From positions 97,610 through 161,609 of the forward strand of contig WELA01002751.1 in assembly GCA_009602735.1 (NCBI GenBank): a DNA stretch of 64,000 nt, in the 5' to 3' direction. Position 1 is the first letter of the stretch; every line of letters starts with the position of its first letter. The notes beneath the pieces are model-generated. The model ran no database searches, was not told the origin of the DNA, and saw only the letters and a list, made by a program, of their open reading frames with translations. A program made the position numbers and the translations under genes. This stretch comes from Mesotaenium endlicherianum. Taxonomy: Eukaryota > Streptophyta > Zygnematophyceae > Zygnematales > Mesotaeniaceae. This document shows positions 1-9,904 of the stretch, one piece after another.

Positions 1-361
1 TTAACTAAGTCCTTGTGGATAAAGGTATGTGACGCCCTTCCGTCAACAAATGCCCTCACCTTCCTACCTGCAATCATGCAATGCAGTATGATAGGGGGGA
101 CTGTCTTTTCCTGACTTTCGCATTGTTCTCCTGACTTAGCAAAGAAATGTTGAACATCAGATGGAACAAGAGCATACAGAGTGTGCACTCTCTGGACGTC
201 TATATTGGTGATGGTCTCCTTTACCTGGTTGTCAGGCATGCATAGTGAATCCAGTTCAGCAGGACCCATAATACCTGCTACGAGGGCAGCTAGTGACAAC
301 TCACTATCTCTAGCATCCTCACAGTCAGTAGACTGGATTACTGACTGTTGCTGGTCTCGGC
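1..361 (-). pseudogene. R0 Ty3/gypsy protease, partial (cut by window edge)
   Basis: Read on the minus strand, this continues directly from the gag gene at 362-1828, in another frame. It encodes the linker and start of a retropepsin-like aspartic protease. The active-site segment reads FVDGRASHTFI, where most family members have D-S/T-G-A, so Gly-Arg replaces Ser-Gly after the Asp and activity is doubtful. A related copy at 10,843-11,292 has VDGGASHTF at the same place. The rest of the pol gene lies outside the window. The frame change between gag and protease is also seen in the other copies, so it may be a normal gag-pol frameshift rather than damage. Confidence 0.75.
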
Positions 362-1828
362 TTAGTCTTTTAAAGGCTGGTCTTTTCTCTCGACCTTAGG
401 CAGGTGCTTGACCGGACACTGTTCTCTGTAGTGGCCTTTCTGCTGACAATGGTAGCAAGTAGATTTTGCTGAGGCTGGTCTCGGCTTAGTCCTACCACCA
501 CCTCCTCCATAGCCGCCTCGAGGGAAACCACCTCTACCTCTAGACTGTATGGCATTATACTCATACTCATCTCCATCACCCTGATCATCCTCAGCCTGGT
601 CTCCTTGAATTGCATTGTAGGAATCGTGGGGCTTTTTGACAATTTTAGACACCAAAGCATTACTCTGGCCCTTGTGATTGAACTGCTGCTGATCCCAGGC
701 ATCCGCATCCTGGATAAAGTCAGCCAGTTTCTCATACTTTTTCTCAGCAAAATGACCAGAGACCTCGGATTTCAAGCCATACCTGAAGTATGCTATCCTA
801 TACCGTTCTGGCAAATCTGGCTGCTTCATCATGTTCTCTTGGAACTTTTGAGCAGACTCAGCAACTGAAGTGGTCTGCTTCAGTGTCAGGGAGATCATCG
901 CATAGATAGCTTTCTCCTGCTGGTTGATGACATCAAACTTCTCATGCAACTTCTCGACAAACTCTACCCACGTAGGGTCACCGAGTTGCCGAGCCTTACG
1001 CTCTCCTTTCCAGTAAAGCCACCAGTCTGCGGCATTGCCTTTCAGTAGCGCACCGGTGTGCCTGACCTTCTCGTAATCTTGCAGTCTTGGGTAGTTCTCC
1101 AGCCACTGCTCAACATCCGCAGGAAACTTGATCAGGTAATATTTTCTGTTTCCCTCAGGATCAAATTCCTGGGGAAGTTTCGGCTTGGGCTTACTAGGCC
1201 CTCGGCCACCACCACCAGTGGTTTGAGACCCCAGTTGGTCTCTGTCCCGCAGTAGGGACATTATGATTCTTTTGTCCTCCTGCTGGGACTGATACATGGT
1301 CGCCATTTGCGACTGCATCTGAACGAACAATGCTCCCAAGTCTACACTCTGGGGTGGTAGTCTAGCAAATGCAGCAGCAGCATTGGCATCTACTCGCTGA
1401 GTAGTGTCCTCAACAATCCCTCTCGCTCCTGCAGCAGCAATTCCTGCCGCATTCAGCCGGTCACGTATTTGACCTAGGGGTACATTGAGTTGTACAGCAG
1501 GAGGTGGGTTCAGAGCATTGGCCCTTGTTGCCATAAGTTCCTCAATAGTGCGCTCGTCAGCTGGCTGTCCTTCCCTCCTTTTTGTATCTTCAGCGGCCTT
1601 TGCTAATCGTTCAGCTTCTAATCTGGCTCTCTCCTCCTCAGCTTGCTGTGCTGCGACTGCGGCAATAGCAGCTGCCTCATCTGCAGCCTCTCTAGCTGCA
1701 GTATCCGCTACTGCTTCCGAATAGGTACGGTTTCCCGCTACATGGCTTTCCGCCTGGTTTTCGACATTCTCGTTATCCTGGTTCTCCATGTCTCGGGAGT
1801 TGCTAGTTTGAGACCTTGTCCTTACCAT
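362..1828 (-). CDS. R0 Ty3/gypsy Gag polyprotein (488 aa)
   Basis: Open reading frame of 488 codons starting MVRTRSQTSN, about 20 bp inside the primer binding site of the C-family LTR at 1863-2583. It has an Ala/Glu-rich coiled-coil N-terminus (about residues 45-90) and a central retrotransposon capsid region (about 225-385, with the typical WL..Y and ADWWLYW segments). An Arg/Gly-rich stretch follows (about 430-455), then a CCHC zinc knuckle, CYHCQQKGHYREQC, near the C-terminus. Gag packages element RNA into virus-like particles in the cytoplasm. This is the only intact Gag of this family in the window. Its relatives at 12,466-12,774, 17,755-18,276 and 24,929-25,597 are pieces of one disrupted copy. 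Confidence 0.88.
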   Translation of the reverse strand: MVRTRSQTSNSRDMENQDNENVENQAESHVAGNRTYSEAVADTAAREAADEAAAIAAVAAQQAEEERARLEAERLAKAAEDTKRREGQPADERTIEELMATRANALNPPPAVQLNVPLGQIRDRLNAAGIAAAGARGIVEDTTQRVDANAAAAFARLPPQSVDLGALFVQMQSQMATMYQSQQEDKRIIMSLLRDRDQLGSQTTGGGGRGPSKPKPKLPQEFDPEGNRKYYLIKFPADVEQWLENYPRLQDYEKVRHTGALLKGNAADWWLYWKGERKARQLGDPTWVEFVEKLHEKFDVINQQEKAIYAMISLTLKQTTSVAESAQKFQENMMKQPDLPERYRIAYFRYGLKSEVSGHFAEKKYEKLADFIQDADAWDQQQFNHKGQSNALVSKIVKKPHDSYNAIQGDQAEDDQGDGDEYEYNAIQSRGRGGFPRGGYGGGGGRTKPRPASAKSTCYHCQQKGHYREQCPVKHLPKVERKDQPLKD

Positions 1829-1849
1829 ACAAAGAAGACTGTGATAACT

Positions 1850-1861
1850 GCTCCGATACCA
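1850..1861 (-). promoter_or_regulatory. Primer binding site of R0 (tRNA-iMet type)
   Basis: On the minus strand the C LTR is followed, after one spacer base, by TGGTATCGGAGC. This is the plant retrotransposon primer site complementary to the 3' end of initiator tRNA-Met, with one mismatch to the usual TGGTATCAGAGC. It confirms that the LTR at 1863-2583 is a 5' LTR transcribed leftward. The same site recurs at 25,598-25,609. Confidence 0.75.
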
Positions 1862-1862
1862 C

Positions 1863-2583
1863 TGAAATGAATCGACTTACCAAATAGGCGATTAACAATT
1901 AATAAAGATCTTTATATCAGCAAGTAATCTTTATGGTATTTTCCGTTAACTGGTTAAACGGCAAAGGACAACACACTAGCAGTGAATAATACTCGTAAGT
2001 CAAATGCGAGTAAACTAGCATCAATAATGCAAATCAGTAAACTCATACATAAGCAAGGTTAGAAGACAGTGCGTATCAATGGCTTCTCGCCTTGGATTCA
2101 GATCTCTCTCAGTAAGCTGTACAAGAGAGTTGGCCTCGTTTCCGAATGCCGAACTCGAGAGCAATGCCTAGCATATGTACATGGAATGAGTTTACTGTTC
2201 AACGGCCAGTGCGATGGCACCCCCTACCCGGGAGTTAACCACGTTGGTAGGACCTCGGTTAACCAAATCCACCGCCATCTCCCATCATCCCGAATCGCCA
2301 TCCATCATAGGGATGTCATCTGGCCATTCATCTAGCATACCACACTTAGATGCATATCTAGGCAGTTTGATGCTACCAAGTACGGAAGTCAGCTGGCTGT
2401 CAAAGAATGTGTCAGCAAGCTAACTTAAGCTGACTCCAGCCTGCTGCTTCCGGTTGAGTTATTAAACTGATATTAAATATAAAGTCCAGCAGACCGATTG
2501 TTAACTAGAGTTCAGCAGGCTGAACTTAATAAACTGTTATATTGAAATGAATATTATATCAACCAATATACTGATTCATTACA
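1863..2583 (-). mobile_element. 5' LTR of R0 (LTR family C, 721 bp)
   Basis: The sequence begins TG and ends CA with the family ends TGTAATGAATC / GATTTCATTTCA-type. It is closely similar along its whole length to 25,611-26,329 and, inverted, to 11,479-12,090. It lies between the R0 primer binding site and a plus-strand pol relic that starts immediately at 2584, so R0 inserted into that older element. The partner LTR and target duplication are outside the window. Confidence 0.85.
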
Positions 2584-3743
2584 GCCACGGAGCGAGAGGC
2601 GTTAGCGATTGTACATGCCTTGAAAGTTTGGCGCTGCTACGTTGAAGGACGCAAGGTACTGGTCACTACGGACCACGAGGCGTTGAAGCACCTCCAGACG
2701 CAGCCGTATCTCTCAAGGAGACAAGCAAGATGGAGCGGATACTTGCAACAATACAACTTCACGATTCAGTACCAGCCCGGCAAGACAATCCCGGCTGATC
2801 CCCTCTCAAGACTGCAATTAAACGCAGTGATGACATCGTTGAAGACAAATCTGGAAGCTCAATATTCAGCCGCCTATGATCGAGACCCTTACTACAAGAA
2901 CGGAGAAGCAGCCTTGAACCCGTACAAGAAGCAAAATGGCAATTATTGGGTGAGGCAAGATACGGGCCAGAGATGTGGTCCTGATGACTTAGGCCTCCGG
3001 CTCTTGCTTCTACGAGAAGCACACGACAACCCTCTTAGAGGAAACTTTGGGATACTCAAGACCACGGGCGTTCTAGCAAGGACTTATTGCTGGCCAGGCA
3101 CGTCTAAGCAAGTCAAGGAGTATTGCAGGTGCTGTGACACATGCCAAAGAATCAAGCCATCATCGCAAAAGGCGGGAGGACTCCTCCAACCACTACCGAT
3201 CCCGGAAAGGCGATGGACGGTTATCTCAATGCACCTTATCGTGAACCTGCCCGTGACACCTCAAGGCCCTATTTGGGACCCTTCAAGATTATCCAGCAAG
3301 TCAACCCCGTTGCTTTCAAGCTAGAACTTCTCCAGACTATGCACATCGACCCCGTATTCCACGCTTCCTTCTTCAAGCCATATGTGCAACCCGGCAAGTT
3401 CCCAGGACGTGTGACATCCCCACCAGCCCCAACAATGGTGGATGATCATTTGAAGTACAAAGTGGAAGACATAGTGGCTGTGAGAAATTTCAAGAGACAG
3501 CAGCAATACTTGATCAAGTGGAAAGGATATCCGGATTCTGAGAATAGTTGGATGGCGGCGCACGACCTTGACAAAGTTCAGAGAAAGCTGAAGCGCTTCC
3601 ATACCGCCAACCCCCATCTTGGACCAGCCCCAAGTCTCTCTACTAGAAGCCCGGAGACTTCAGGGAGGCAGCCTGCCACCATCAAGAAGCAGCAGAGGAC
3701 CCCTTGGAGGCAGCTTGCAAGAACAAGAAAGAGGAAAAATTGA
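2584..3743 (+). pseudogene. R3 Ty3/gypsy pol relic: RNase H, integrase zinc finger, chromodomain
   Basis: Plus-strand remnant that begins inside RNase H (ATEREALAIVHALKVW, then TTDHEAL and the DPLSRL tail). It continues into the integrase HHCC zinc finger (H..N..GNFG to CDTCQ) and the start of the integrase core, where ISMHLI stands in place of the usual catalytic M-D. Near 3264-3290 the reading jumps from the core start to the post-core domain (GPFKIIQQVNP), so most of the DDE core is missing and the frame changes. It ends with a chromodomain (about 3450-3605, YLIKWKGYPDSENSW), which marks it as a chromovirus. The upstream part was displaced by insertion of R0 at 2583/2584. Confidence 0.85.
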
Positions 3744-4509
3744 CATTAGACACTCTTCTCTTCTTGCAGTTTCTGGACAGAAAACTAAAAATGCTACTGG
3801 TGATAGGTCTTTGCATAATAAATTTTGAAAACTCACCTATCTGTAGTCCATGAGTACTCGATTATTAGAATCCAAGTTTGCTCAATTTGGAGCTCTGGTG
3901 AGACAGATATGATGCTCGAAGTAGAAGGGGGTTAGGTTGCTGGCATAATCAAGGCGGAATATGCCTTCTAACATTGTGCCCTCCCCTGAACTTGGAATGC
4001 TCTGAAACTCAAGACTTTGGTAGTTTATTCTACAACGCCCATTTAGAGACTTACTTTGCAGAATTTGGAGAAGTATAAAAGGACTTATGATTTTCAGAAG
4101 TTTCTGCACAGATTTGGAGGAGTGCCGACTCTCTCAGCTCTCAACAACATTCCAAAAATTTGAATGCTCTCAAATATGATGACCGAGTAGAGTTCTATGA
4201 CGCGGTCCGTTTGGCACAAGAATTTGTAGATTTGGAGCAGCTCTGTGGACGCTATGAATTTTTGAATTTGTGGCAGATTCTGGGCCAACTTGTACAATTT
4301 TCTTTATCATCGAGGAGTAGGTTAGCCAATAAGGTCACACCACCCACGACCTTGCCTAATCTACCTTACATGTGTAGCACCTGACTTGGTGCCTCTGACT
4401 AATCCTCTTCACATATGTGGCATCTGACTTAAAGCTGTTGACTAGTCTGCTCCACATGTGAGACCTTACTTGACGCGCCTTGACGTCGCTTTTTCTATTG
4501 CGGAAGTGA
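3744..4509. other. Unassigned AT-rich stretch after R3 chromodomain
   Basis: No convincing gene. Its position just after the R3 chromodomain stop suggests the 3' untranslated region or a decayed 3' LTR of R3, but I could not match it to LTR families A, B or C. Around 4380-4470 there are short imperfect repeats of CTGACT and ACATGTG. Confidence 0.4.
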
Positions 4510-5010
4510 TGTAGTGATTTGAGTTATAATGTATTAGTTTGTAAATATTTTAATACTTTTGAATATATTTGGAGTAGTATTGTGTGGAGTCAAGTGGAAA
4601 TAGATACTCTAGTAACTTGGTTCATGTCCTTTGAACCTTCTAAGGCATTTTCAAAGTTAGAGGAAGGACCTAGAAGAACTCCTTGTGGCAAAAGTCAAAT
4701 GTGCCATTTTTAGGTCAAAAGGACATGTGTACATTATTCTAAAAAGAGGTGGCAAGTTTTGGGATGTGTTGGTGCCAACACATCAACATACATTTTCCTA
4801 GAAATTACTTATGTAGCAAGTATATAAATAAGAGCTAGAACATAGAAAGACACTCCAGAATCACTCTTGTACTTGCCAAATTCCGTAAATATATCAACTT
4901 TCAAGAAGCATCGCTCTTTCAAGAAGCTACCACTCGTGTTCAAAGATCCTTGTCTTGAATGGATAAAGTGTTATATTTCACTAAGTATTTTATCTATCTG
5001 TTTCATTACA
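4510..5010 (-). mobile_element. LTR family B, inverted copy (501 bp)
   Basis: Begins TGTAGTGATTTGAG and ends CTGTTTCATTACA, the reverse complement of the B LTRs at 9068-9570, 18,848-19,350 and 27,716-28,203. Its right edge interrupts R2 integrase coding sequence at 5011. The flanking five bases differ (AGTGA left, GAGGG right) and R2 does not resume on the left, so a deletion or recombination followed insertion. Confidence 0.8.
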
Positions 5011-5417
5011 GAGGGTAACCCATGTTGGCATACTACATGGTTGTAAAATTGTTTTGTAGTTTCGAGTGCAGTCACCGTGACAGTGGTGGGGATGAAAATG
5101 ACCATTTATGTCAATTTATCCACTACTACTAAGATAGAATCATGCCCATTGGCAGTTCTTGATAGTGTTACCACCCAGTTCATGGATATTGTTTTCAATC
5201 GTCCAGCTAGGATGAGTAATGGTTGCAATAGGCCTCCGGGTGGTGTGTGTCTCGACTTGTTTTTCTGACACTGGTCACAGGACTTAAGATATTTCAAGAC
5301 CTCCCGAGGCAACCCTTCCCAATGATAATGTTTTGCCAGTTTGCCAACAATTTTGGCCTGCCCCAAATGTCCACCCAGTAAATTGTCATGTGCTTGACTC
5401 AGTAAGAGTCACTTTAT
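5011..5417 (-). pseudogene. R2 integrase fragment (zinc finger and start of DDE core)
   Basis: Minus-strand coding remnant. It reads the HHCC zinc finger (HDNLLGGHLG ... CDQCQ), the linker before the core (GGLLQPL), the core start (MNWVVTL, with Asn in place of the usual Asp) and VVVDKLT...FIP, then runs up to HGLP exactly at the B LTR border. An in-frame TAA replaces a codon after VVVDKLT, and a TGA lies before the zinc finger. It is the downstream continuation of the R2 pol fragments at 7564-8650 and 9905-11,478, and is separated from them by the piggyBac-type element. Confidence 0.75.
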
Positions 5418-5421
5418 TTAA

Positions 5422-7559
5422 CACTAGATAGCCCAAGCTAATACACACTTTTTGGTGCAAATATAGCATAAGTTTGCTATTTTTTTGAACTCTTAATAGT
5501 ACTCCAATGATGTCTTGAGACATAGATTTGGAAAGGTATAAGTCTCACCTTTCTGGTCATATGACTTTTTTTTTTTAATTAGATTAATGAATTATTAATT
5601 GAATGTAAAGACAAGTGAACACGATCGCCTATTTTTGGTCAATTTTCAAGAACCTCTTGGGGCTAGCTCTTACAACTCCAAGCATTTGGATTTTGGCCAG
5701 AGGTGGCTACACATGTTCTTAGAGGATGTACCAAATTTCAGACATCTAGTCAAAGTATCTTATGAGATACAATTTTTATCGAAGTTGCTCTCTAATATGC
5801 GACGCTTTTTTTTTTTTGGTGCATTTAGAAGCCAAAAGTGTGAAATGGCTAAATGAATTGTTGTGAAATCAAAGTAGGAGTTCATAAATCCATACTTTGA
5901 CCACATCTTATTCATTGCATAAGGATATTAATTTATTTATTTTTTTAATTTTAAAATATTAAGAAATGAATGAAAGCAATTAATATTTCACTTTTACCTA
6001 TAAACTACACAAATCACAATATTATAGAGAGTACAAAATTCAAAATGTCAACTAAGCATAAGGCATCTAACACACTCTTGGACACAAACACATGGCATCA
6101 TACATCTTACTTCATAAGAGAATTGCACCATTTGAAGTCATGCTAAAAAGTCGTCGATATGCTATTCCTTTGCCCTCACCTCTCGTGTAGGACCTACATC
6201 CAAGTGGTCTATAGCTAGGCAAAGTAATAGGCCCCTTCTGAAGCTTTTTCCAAAAGTGCTTTAGACTGGGAAGAGCATGCAGGCCCATAGCCATGCACAA
6301 ACCATGAAACACAACAATTTCAGTGGTCGTGCAAGGAATCCAGCCCCTAACATTATGCTCAGCTGCATATGCATTAGTCTCTCTAGCTAGCTGGTCAAAG
6401 AACCACATGGGCATGAATAAGCACAACACGCCAAAGGGGGACAGACCTCTAAAATTCTTGGCCGAGATGCCTTGAAGCCCATGGTGATGGTCACTAGAGG
6501 GCTTCAATAACATGTCCTCATATGTCTCTCCAGGGGCAGCCTCCCTCCAGCTCCATTCTTCAAGGAGCTCCTCAGCAACTCCATTGTCTTCTTGCATGCT
6601 TAGGGGTAGCACCTGTGCATCCTCCTCGTCCAAATCAGATTCTGAACTTTCGGCCTCACTGGCAGTGCCTGCATCACTTTCAGAGTCCATAACTTTGGAC
6701 TTTCTTTTTCCTTTCCTAACTGCTGCTGTCTGTGCTTGTTTGAACTTGCTCCTTTGTGCAGGAGTTGTTATCCTACTCACACCTAAAGGCCTCCCCCTCT
6801 TTCTCTTCTCGGCCACAAACAAAAGTTCCTCACTCTCATCAAGTTCCTCATCAGGCAAGGATAACTCTAGTCTAAGAGGAACAAGCGGGCCTTCCGAATC
6901 AGGCTGTGAGGGCTGGCTGTCAGGCACACATAATACTTTCTTCTTATACGCACCCGCGGCTAAACATTGCTCAAACCCGTCGTCGGCGTTAAGATGACCC
7001 TCTACAAACTCAGCAGTAAACTTTACCTTTGTCCCATCATACTCAAACAAGACTTGAAAGAGAGTGTCATCCTTCTTCCCCTTCATTTCTTTCTTTACCT
7101 CTCCTCTCAAAAACACTTGTTCACATTCATCACCGAATTGCTCATATGCCCATACTCGTCCGAAATAAATTGAACTCACAAATATGTACAACCCTAGCAT
7201 AGGACTCCTAGAACTCTCTCCTACAGCCATGGCGGACGAATTCAAGAAGAGCGACAAAGAAGAAGGAAGAAGCAGTTGCTGTCAGTCGCGGAAAACTGCA
7301 ATTCGAACAGACATTGAACAGGCGAAATTGATTTCAATCCAGATTTTGGATCGTACGTTTTCACCTGTACCTTTGTCCGTACTCGTCGGTTTTGTTTGCG
7401 AATTTAATCGCACAATCCTTGCGATGTTCCCAATCGTTTGAACCTAATTTTGTAAAAAATGATTAAATATACGTAAAATGCTAGCCTAAACCAGGGAGCT
7501 CTCGAAATGCACCAAAATATGTGTGTTGCACCAAATGTGGTTTTATGGGCTATCTAGTG
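5422..7559 (-). mobile_element. piggyBac-type DNA transposon, 2138 bp, inside R2 pol
   Basis: Flanked by TTAA on both sides (5418-5421 and 7560-7563), the target site of piggyBac transposases. Both ends carry the same 14 bp inverted repeat, CACTAGATAGCCCA. The start resembles the classic piggyBac end (CCCTAGAAAGATAG). Inside both ends are further TTTGGTGCA motifs (near 5450, 7509-7517 and 7527-7535). The only long reading frame is the transposase N-terminal part at 6112-7257. The rest (5436-6111) is AT-rich with no DDE domain, so the element is probably an internally deleted, non-autonomous copy. Without it, R2 RNase H tether and integrase sequence would join. Confidence 0.85.
6112..7257 (-). 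CDS. piggyBac-like transposase, N-terminal part only (381 aa)
   Basis: 381 codons on the minus strand. The start may instead be Met10 at 7230. Residues about 1-110 are unrecognised. An AT-hook-like KRGRPLG follows near residue 150, then a basic patch (KGKRKSK), then a long acidic Ser/Glu/Asp stretch (about 185-225). From about 265 the sequence matches the start of the PGBD transposase domain: FFDQLARETNAYAAEHN, a W-I-P-C-T motif and the E-I-V-V-F-H-G-L helix, up to HFWKKL...PLG. The frame then ends about 30 residues later. The catalytic DDD core and the Cys-rich C-terminus are absent, so it cannot catalyse transposition alone. It could be a relic, the first exon of a spliced gene, or a DNA-binding protein. 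Confidence 0.72.
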   Translation of the reverse strand: MSLFLNSSAMAVGESSRSPMLGLYIFVSSIYFGRVWAYEQFGDECEQVFLRGEVKKEMKGKKDDTLFQVLFEYDGTKVKFTAEFVEGHLNADDGFEQCLAAGAYKKKVLCVPDSQPSQPDSEGPLVPLRLELSLPDEELDESEELLFVAEKRKRGRPLGVSRITTPAQRSKFKQAQTAAVRKGKRKSKVMDSESDAGTASEAESSESDLDEEDAQVLPLSMQEDNGVAEELLEEWSWREAAPGETYEDMLLKPSSDHHHGLQGISAKNFRGLSPFGVLCLFMPMWFFDQLARETNAYAAEHNVRGWIPCTTTEIVVFHGLCMAMGLHALPSLKHFWKKLQKGPITLPSYRPLGCRSYTRGEGKGIAYRRLFSMTSNGAILL

Positions 7560-7563
7560 TTAA

Positions 7564-8650
7564 TAGAAATTTCCAGCTTCAGCCTGTCTGAAGCGGTTTC
7601 AATTACCCAGACCCCTCTCTTGAGCTTATTCCCGAGTGCATTAGCAGGACACACACCATCAGTGGGGTTGGGCTCAAATATTGGGTCAGAAAGGGAGGCT
7701 TTCTTAAATTGTTCAAAGAAGAACTTTTTCACCTTTAGTAAAGTGAGTGCACGAAGGACTTTATCTACCGCATGCTGACTAAAGTTCCTTTCTTGCAAGT
7801 CAGGTCTTCCAGAGAGTGCATCAGCAGGACTCGACTTCCCTGGTTTGTAGTCAATCTGGACTTGGAACTGCTCCAACATCTGGCTCTAGCCGTTGTCCCT
7901 TCTCGACACTTGGACTTCTTTTGAAAGTGAGTCAAAGCTAGATGATCTGTAATCACTTTAAAAGCTTTACCATGTAAGTTTGCTCTCCACTGCTTGAGTA
8001 CATGGATGGTAGCAAGCAGCTCTTCATCATGCACAGAATAGTTAATTTTAGCTGGGTTGAATTTCATAGACTGATAAGGCACCAGGTGCTACTCCTGCTC
8101 CACTTAATATACCATATACACATGCAATCAAGAATCACCAGCGCTGGAACGATACTTAGCAATTTAATGAATGCCAAATATGCGGATCGTTGCAAGGATT
8201 TTTTGATTTTTAATGAAGTGAGTGCACAAAGGACCTTGTCTACAGCATGCTGACTAAAGTTCCTTTCTTGCAAGTCAGGTCTTCTAGAGAGTGCATCAGC
8301 AGGATTCAACTTCCCTGGTTTATAGTCAATCTGGACTTGGAATTGCTCCAGCATCTGGCTCCACCGGTTGTCCCTCCTCGACAGCTTGGACTCCTTCTGA
8401 AAGTGAGTGAGAGGTAAATGATATGTGATTATCTTTAAGGCTTTACCATGCAAGTATGCTCTCCACTGCTTGAGAACATGAAAGATAGCCAACAACTCTT
8501 TATCATGCACATATTAATTAATCTTAGCTGGGTTGAAATTCATAGACTCATACAGCACAGGGTGCCACTCCTGCTTGACCTTACCATCCTTCGTGATTCT
8601 GTCAGCAGGCTGCAATAAAATAGCGCCCATGGCAAAGTCAGATGTATCAG
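7564..8650 (-). pseudogene. R2 RNase H and tether region, partly duplicated
   Basis: Minus-strand continuation of R2 reverse transcriptase. Just left of the A LTR insertion, ...SDFAMGAILLQ is joined to the RNase H start. RNase H sequence (KQWRAYLHGKALKIIT, QVQIDYKPGK, ADALSRRPDL) occurs twice because of a tandem duplication (7741-8105 and 8217-8580). Frameshifts and stops are present in both copies. The left end (7564-7740) matches the region between RNase H and integrase and stops at the TTAA of the piggyBac element. Confidence 0.75.
7741..8580. repeat. Direct duplication of about 365 bp within R2
   Basis: 7741-8105 and 8217-8580 start with the same AGTGAGTGCAC..AAGGAC block and stay alignable over the RNase H coding region, with scattered substitutions. 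About 110 bp of sequence not found elsewhere in the window separates them. The divergence between the copies shows the duplication is not recent. Confidence 0.8.
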
Positions 8651-9899
8651 TGAAAGGAGCAGAGTGCCCTAGTGGAAGCGTAGTGACTTACGAGGAAAAG
8701 AACTAGTTGCAATCATACCAAAGAGTGCAACGGCATATCACTAAGAATGCTTAGGAAAATTACTCAACATTTTGAGTAGCAAGAAACTGCTTACAAATGT
8801 AGGATAAAAGGCCTTGTCATTACAAACTTGTAGAAATTTTCAGAAGTGAAAACTGATAAGAGACAAAGAAGTTATGCCTATTTATAATTTTCTGCCTAAG
8901 TGCTCTTCTCTAGGAGGAAGCTACGGAATTTTGTAAGTGTTCGTCAAATTGTCCCTTCCAGAATATTCGTGAGTAGGCCATATCAATCTCATCTGACGTG
9001 TCGGGCCGCATTGACGTCCACATACATGCATCGAAATTACTAGAATATTCTATCTTAGCCGCGCTAGTGTAGTGAAACAGATAGAGAAAGTACTTAGTAA
9101 AACAGAATACTTTATCTATTCAAGACAAGGATTTTTGAACACAAGTGGTAGCTTCTTGAAAGAGAGATGGCTTCTTGAAAGTTAATATATTTCTGGATTT
9201 TGGCAAGTACAAGAGTGATTCTCCAATGTCTTTCTATGTTCTAGCTCTTGTTTATATACTTGCTACATAAGTAATTTCTAGGAAGGTGTATGTTGATGTG
9301 TTGGCACCCAACACATCCCAAAACTTGCCACCTCTTTCTAGAATAATGTACACATGTCCTTTTGACCTAAAAATGGCACATCTGACTTTTGCCACATGGA
9401 GTTCTTCTAGGTCTTTCCTCTAACTTCGAAAATGCCTTGGAAGGTACAAAGGACATGAACCAAGTTACTAGAGTACCTATTCACACTTGACTCCACACAA
9501 TACTACTCCAAATATATTTGAAAACATTAAAATATATGCGAACTAATATATAATAACTCAAATCACTACAGCTAGGCTAAACCGGAACTTCTAGGTAAAT
9601 CGACCTAGTCGGCACTCCGCGTCAGCCAAACTTACGTAAAGGTTCGGGTTCACTCTAACGGGCCAGATCGCTCGACGCTGTCGGTCAATCCGACGGTCGC
9701 GCTCACCGCGAATTAAGGACAGTTGTCAACCGACCTCAAAACTTATTAACGTTCGGAAATCCTTAACTCTCTCAATACTTGACCAAATTTGATGAACTTT
9801 ATATCAAAATGACCACAAAAATGCATTCTACGCTTCTATGCAATCAAAGCATACTTTCATGAAACTCAAAAATGCAATTTATAAACCTATGACCTTACA
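8651..9899. mobile_element. Solo LTR of family A (with nested B LTR) in R2
   Basis: Begins TGAAAGGAGCAGAG and ends TGACCTTACA. It is homologous to both LTRs of the complete chromovirus at 18,277-24,928. It is flanked by the 5 bp duplication ATCAG (8646-8650 and 9900-9904). Removing it joins R2 coding sequence precisely (VVTD to TSDFAMG), so it is a solo LTR left after recombination between two LTRs. It is about 745 bp after subtracting the nested B LTR. Confidence 0.92.
9068..9570. mobile_element. Solo LTR of family B nested in A LTR (503 bp)
   Basis: Starts TGTAGTGAAACAG and ends AATCACTACA; the terminal seven bases are inverted repeats (TGTAGTG/CACTACA). The 5 bp duplication GCTAG flanks it (9063-9067 and 9571-9575). 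No internal region of a B element is present. Confidence 0.93.
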
Positions 9900-9904
9900 A
9901 TCAG

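Noticed and set aside
6512-6997. 161-codon Ser-rich plus-strand frame
   Set aside because: Antisense of the acidic Ser/Glu tract of the piggyBac-like transposase.
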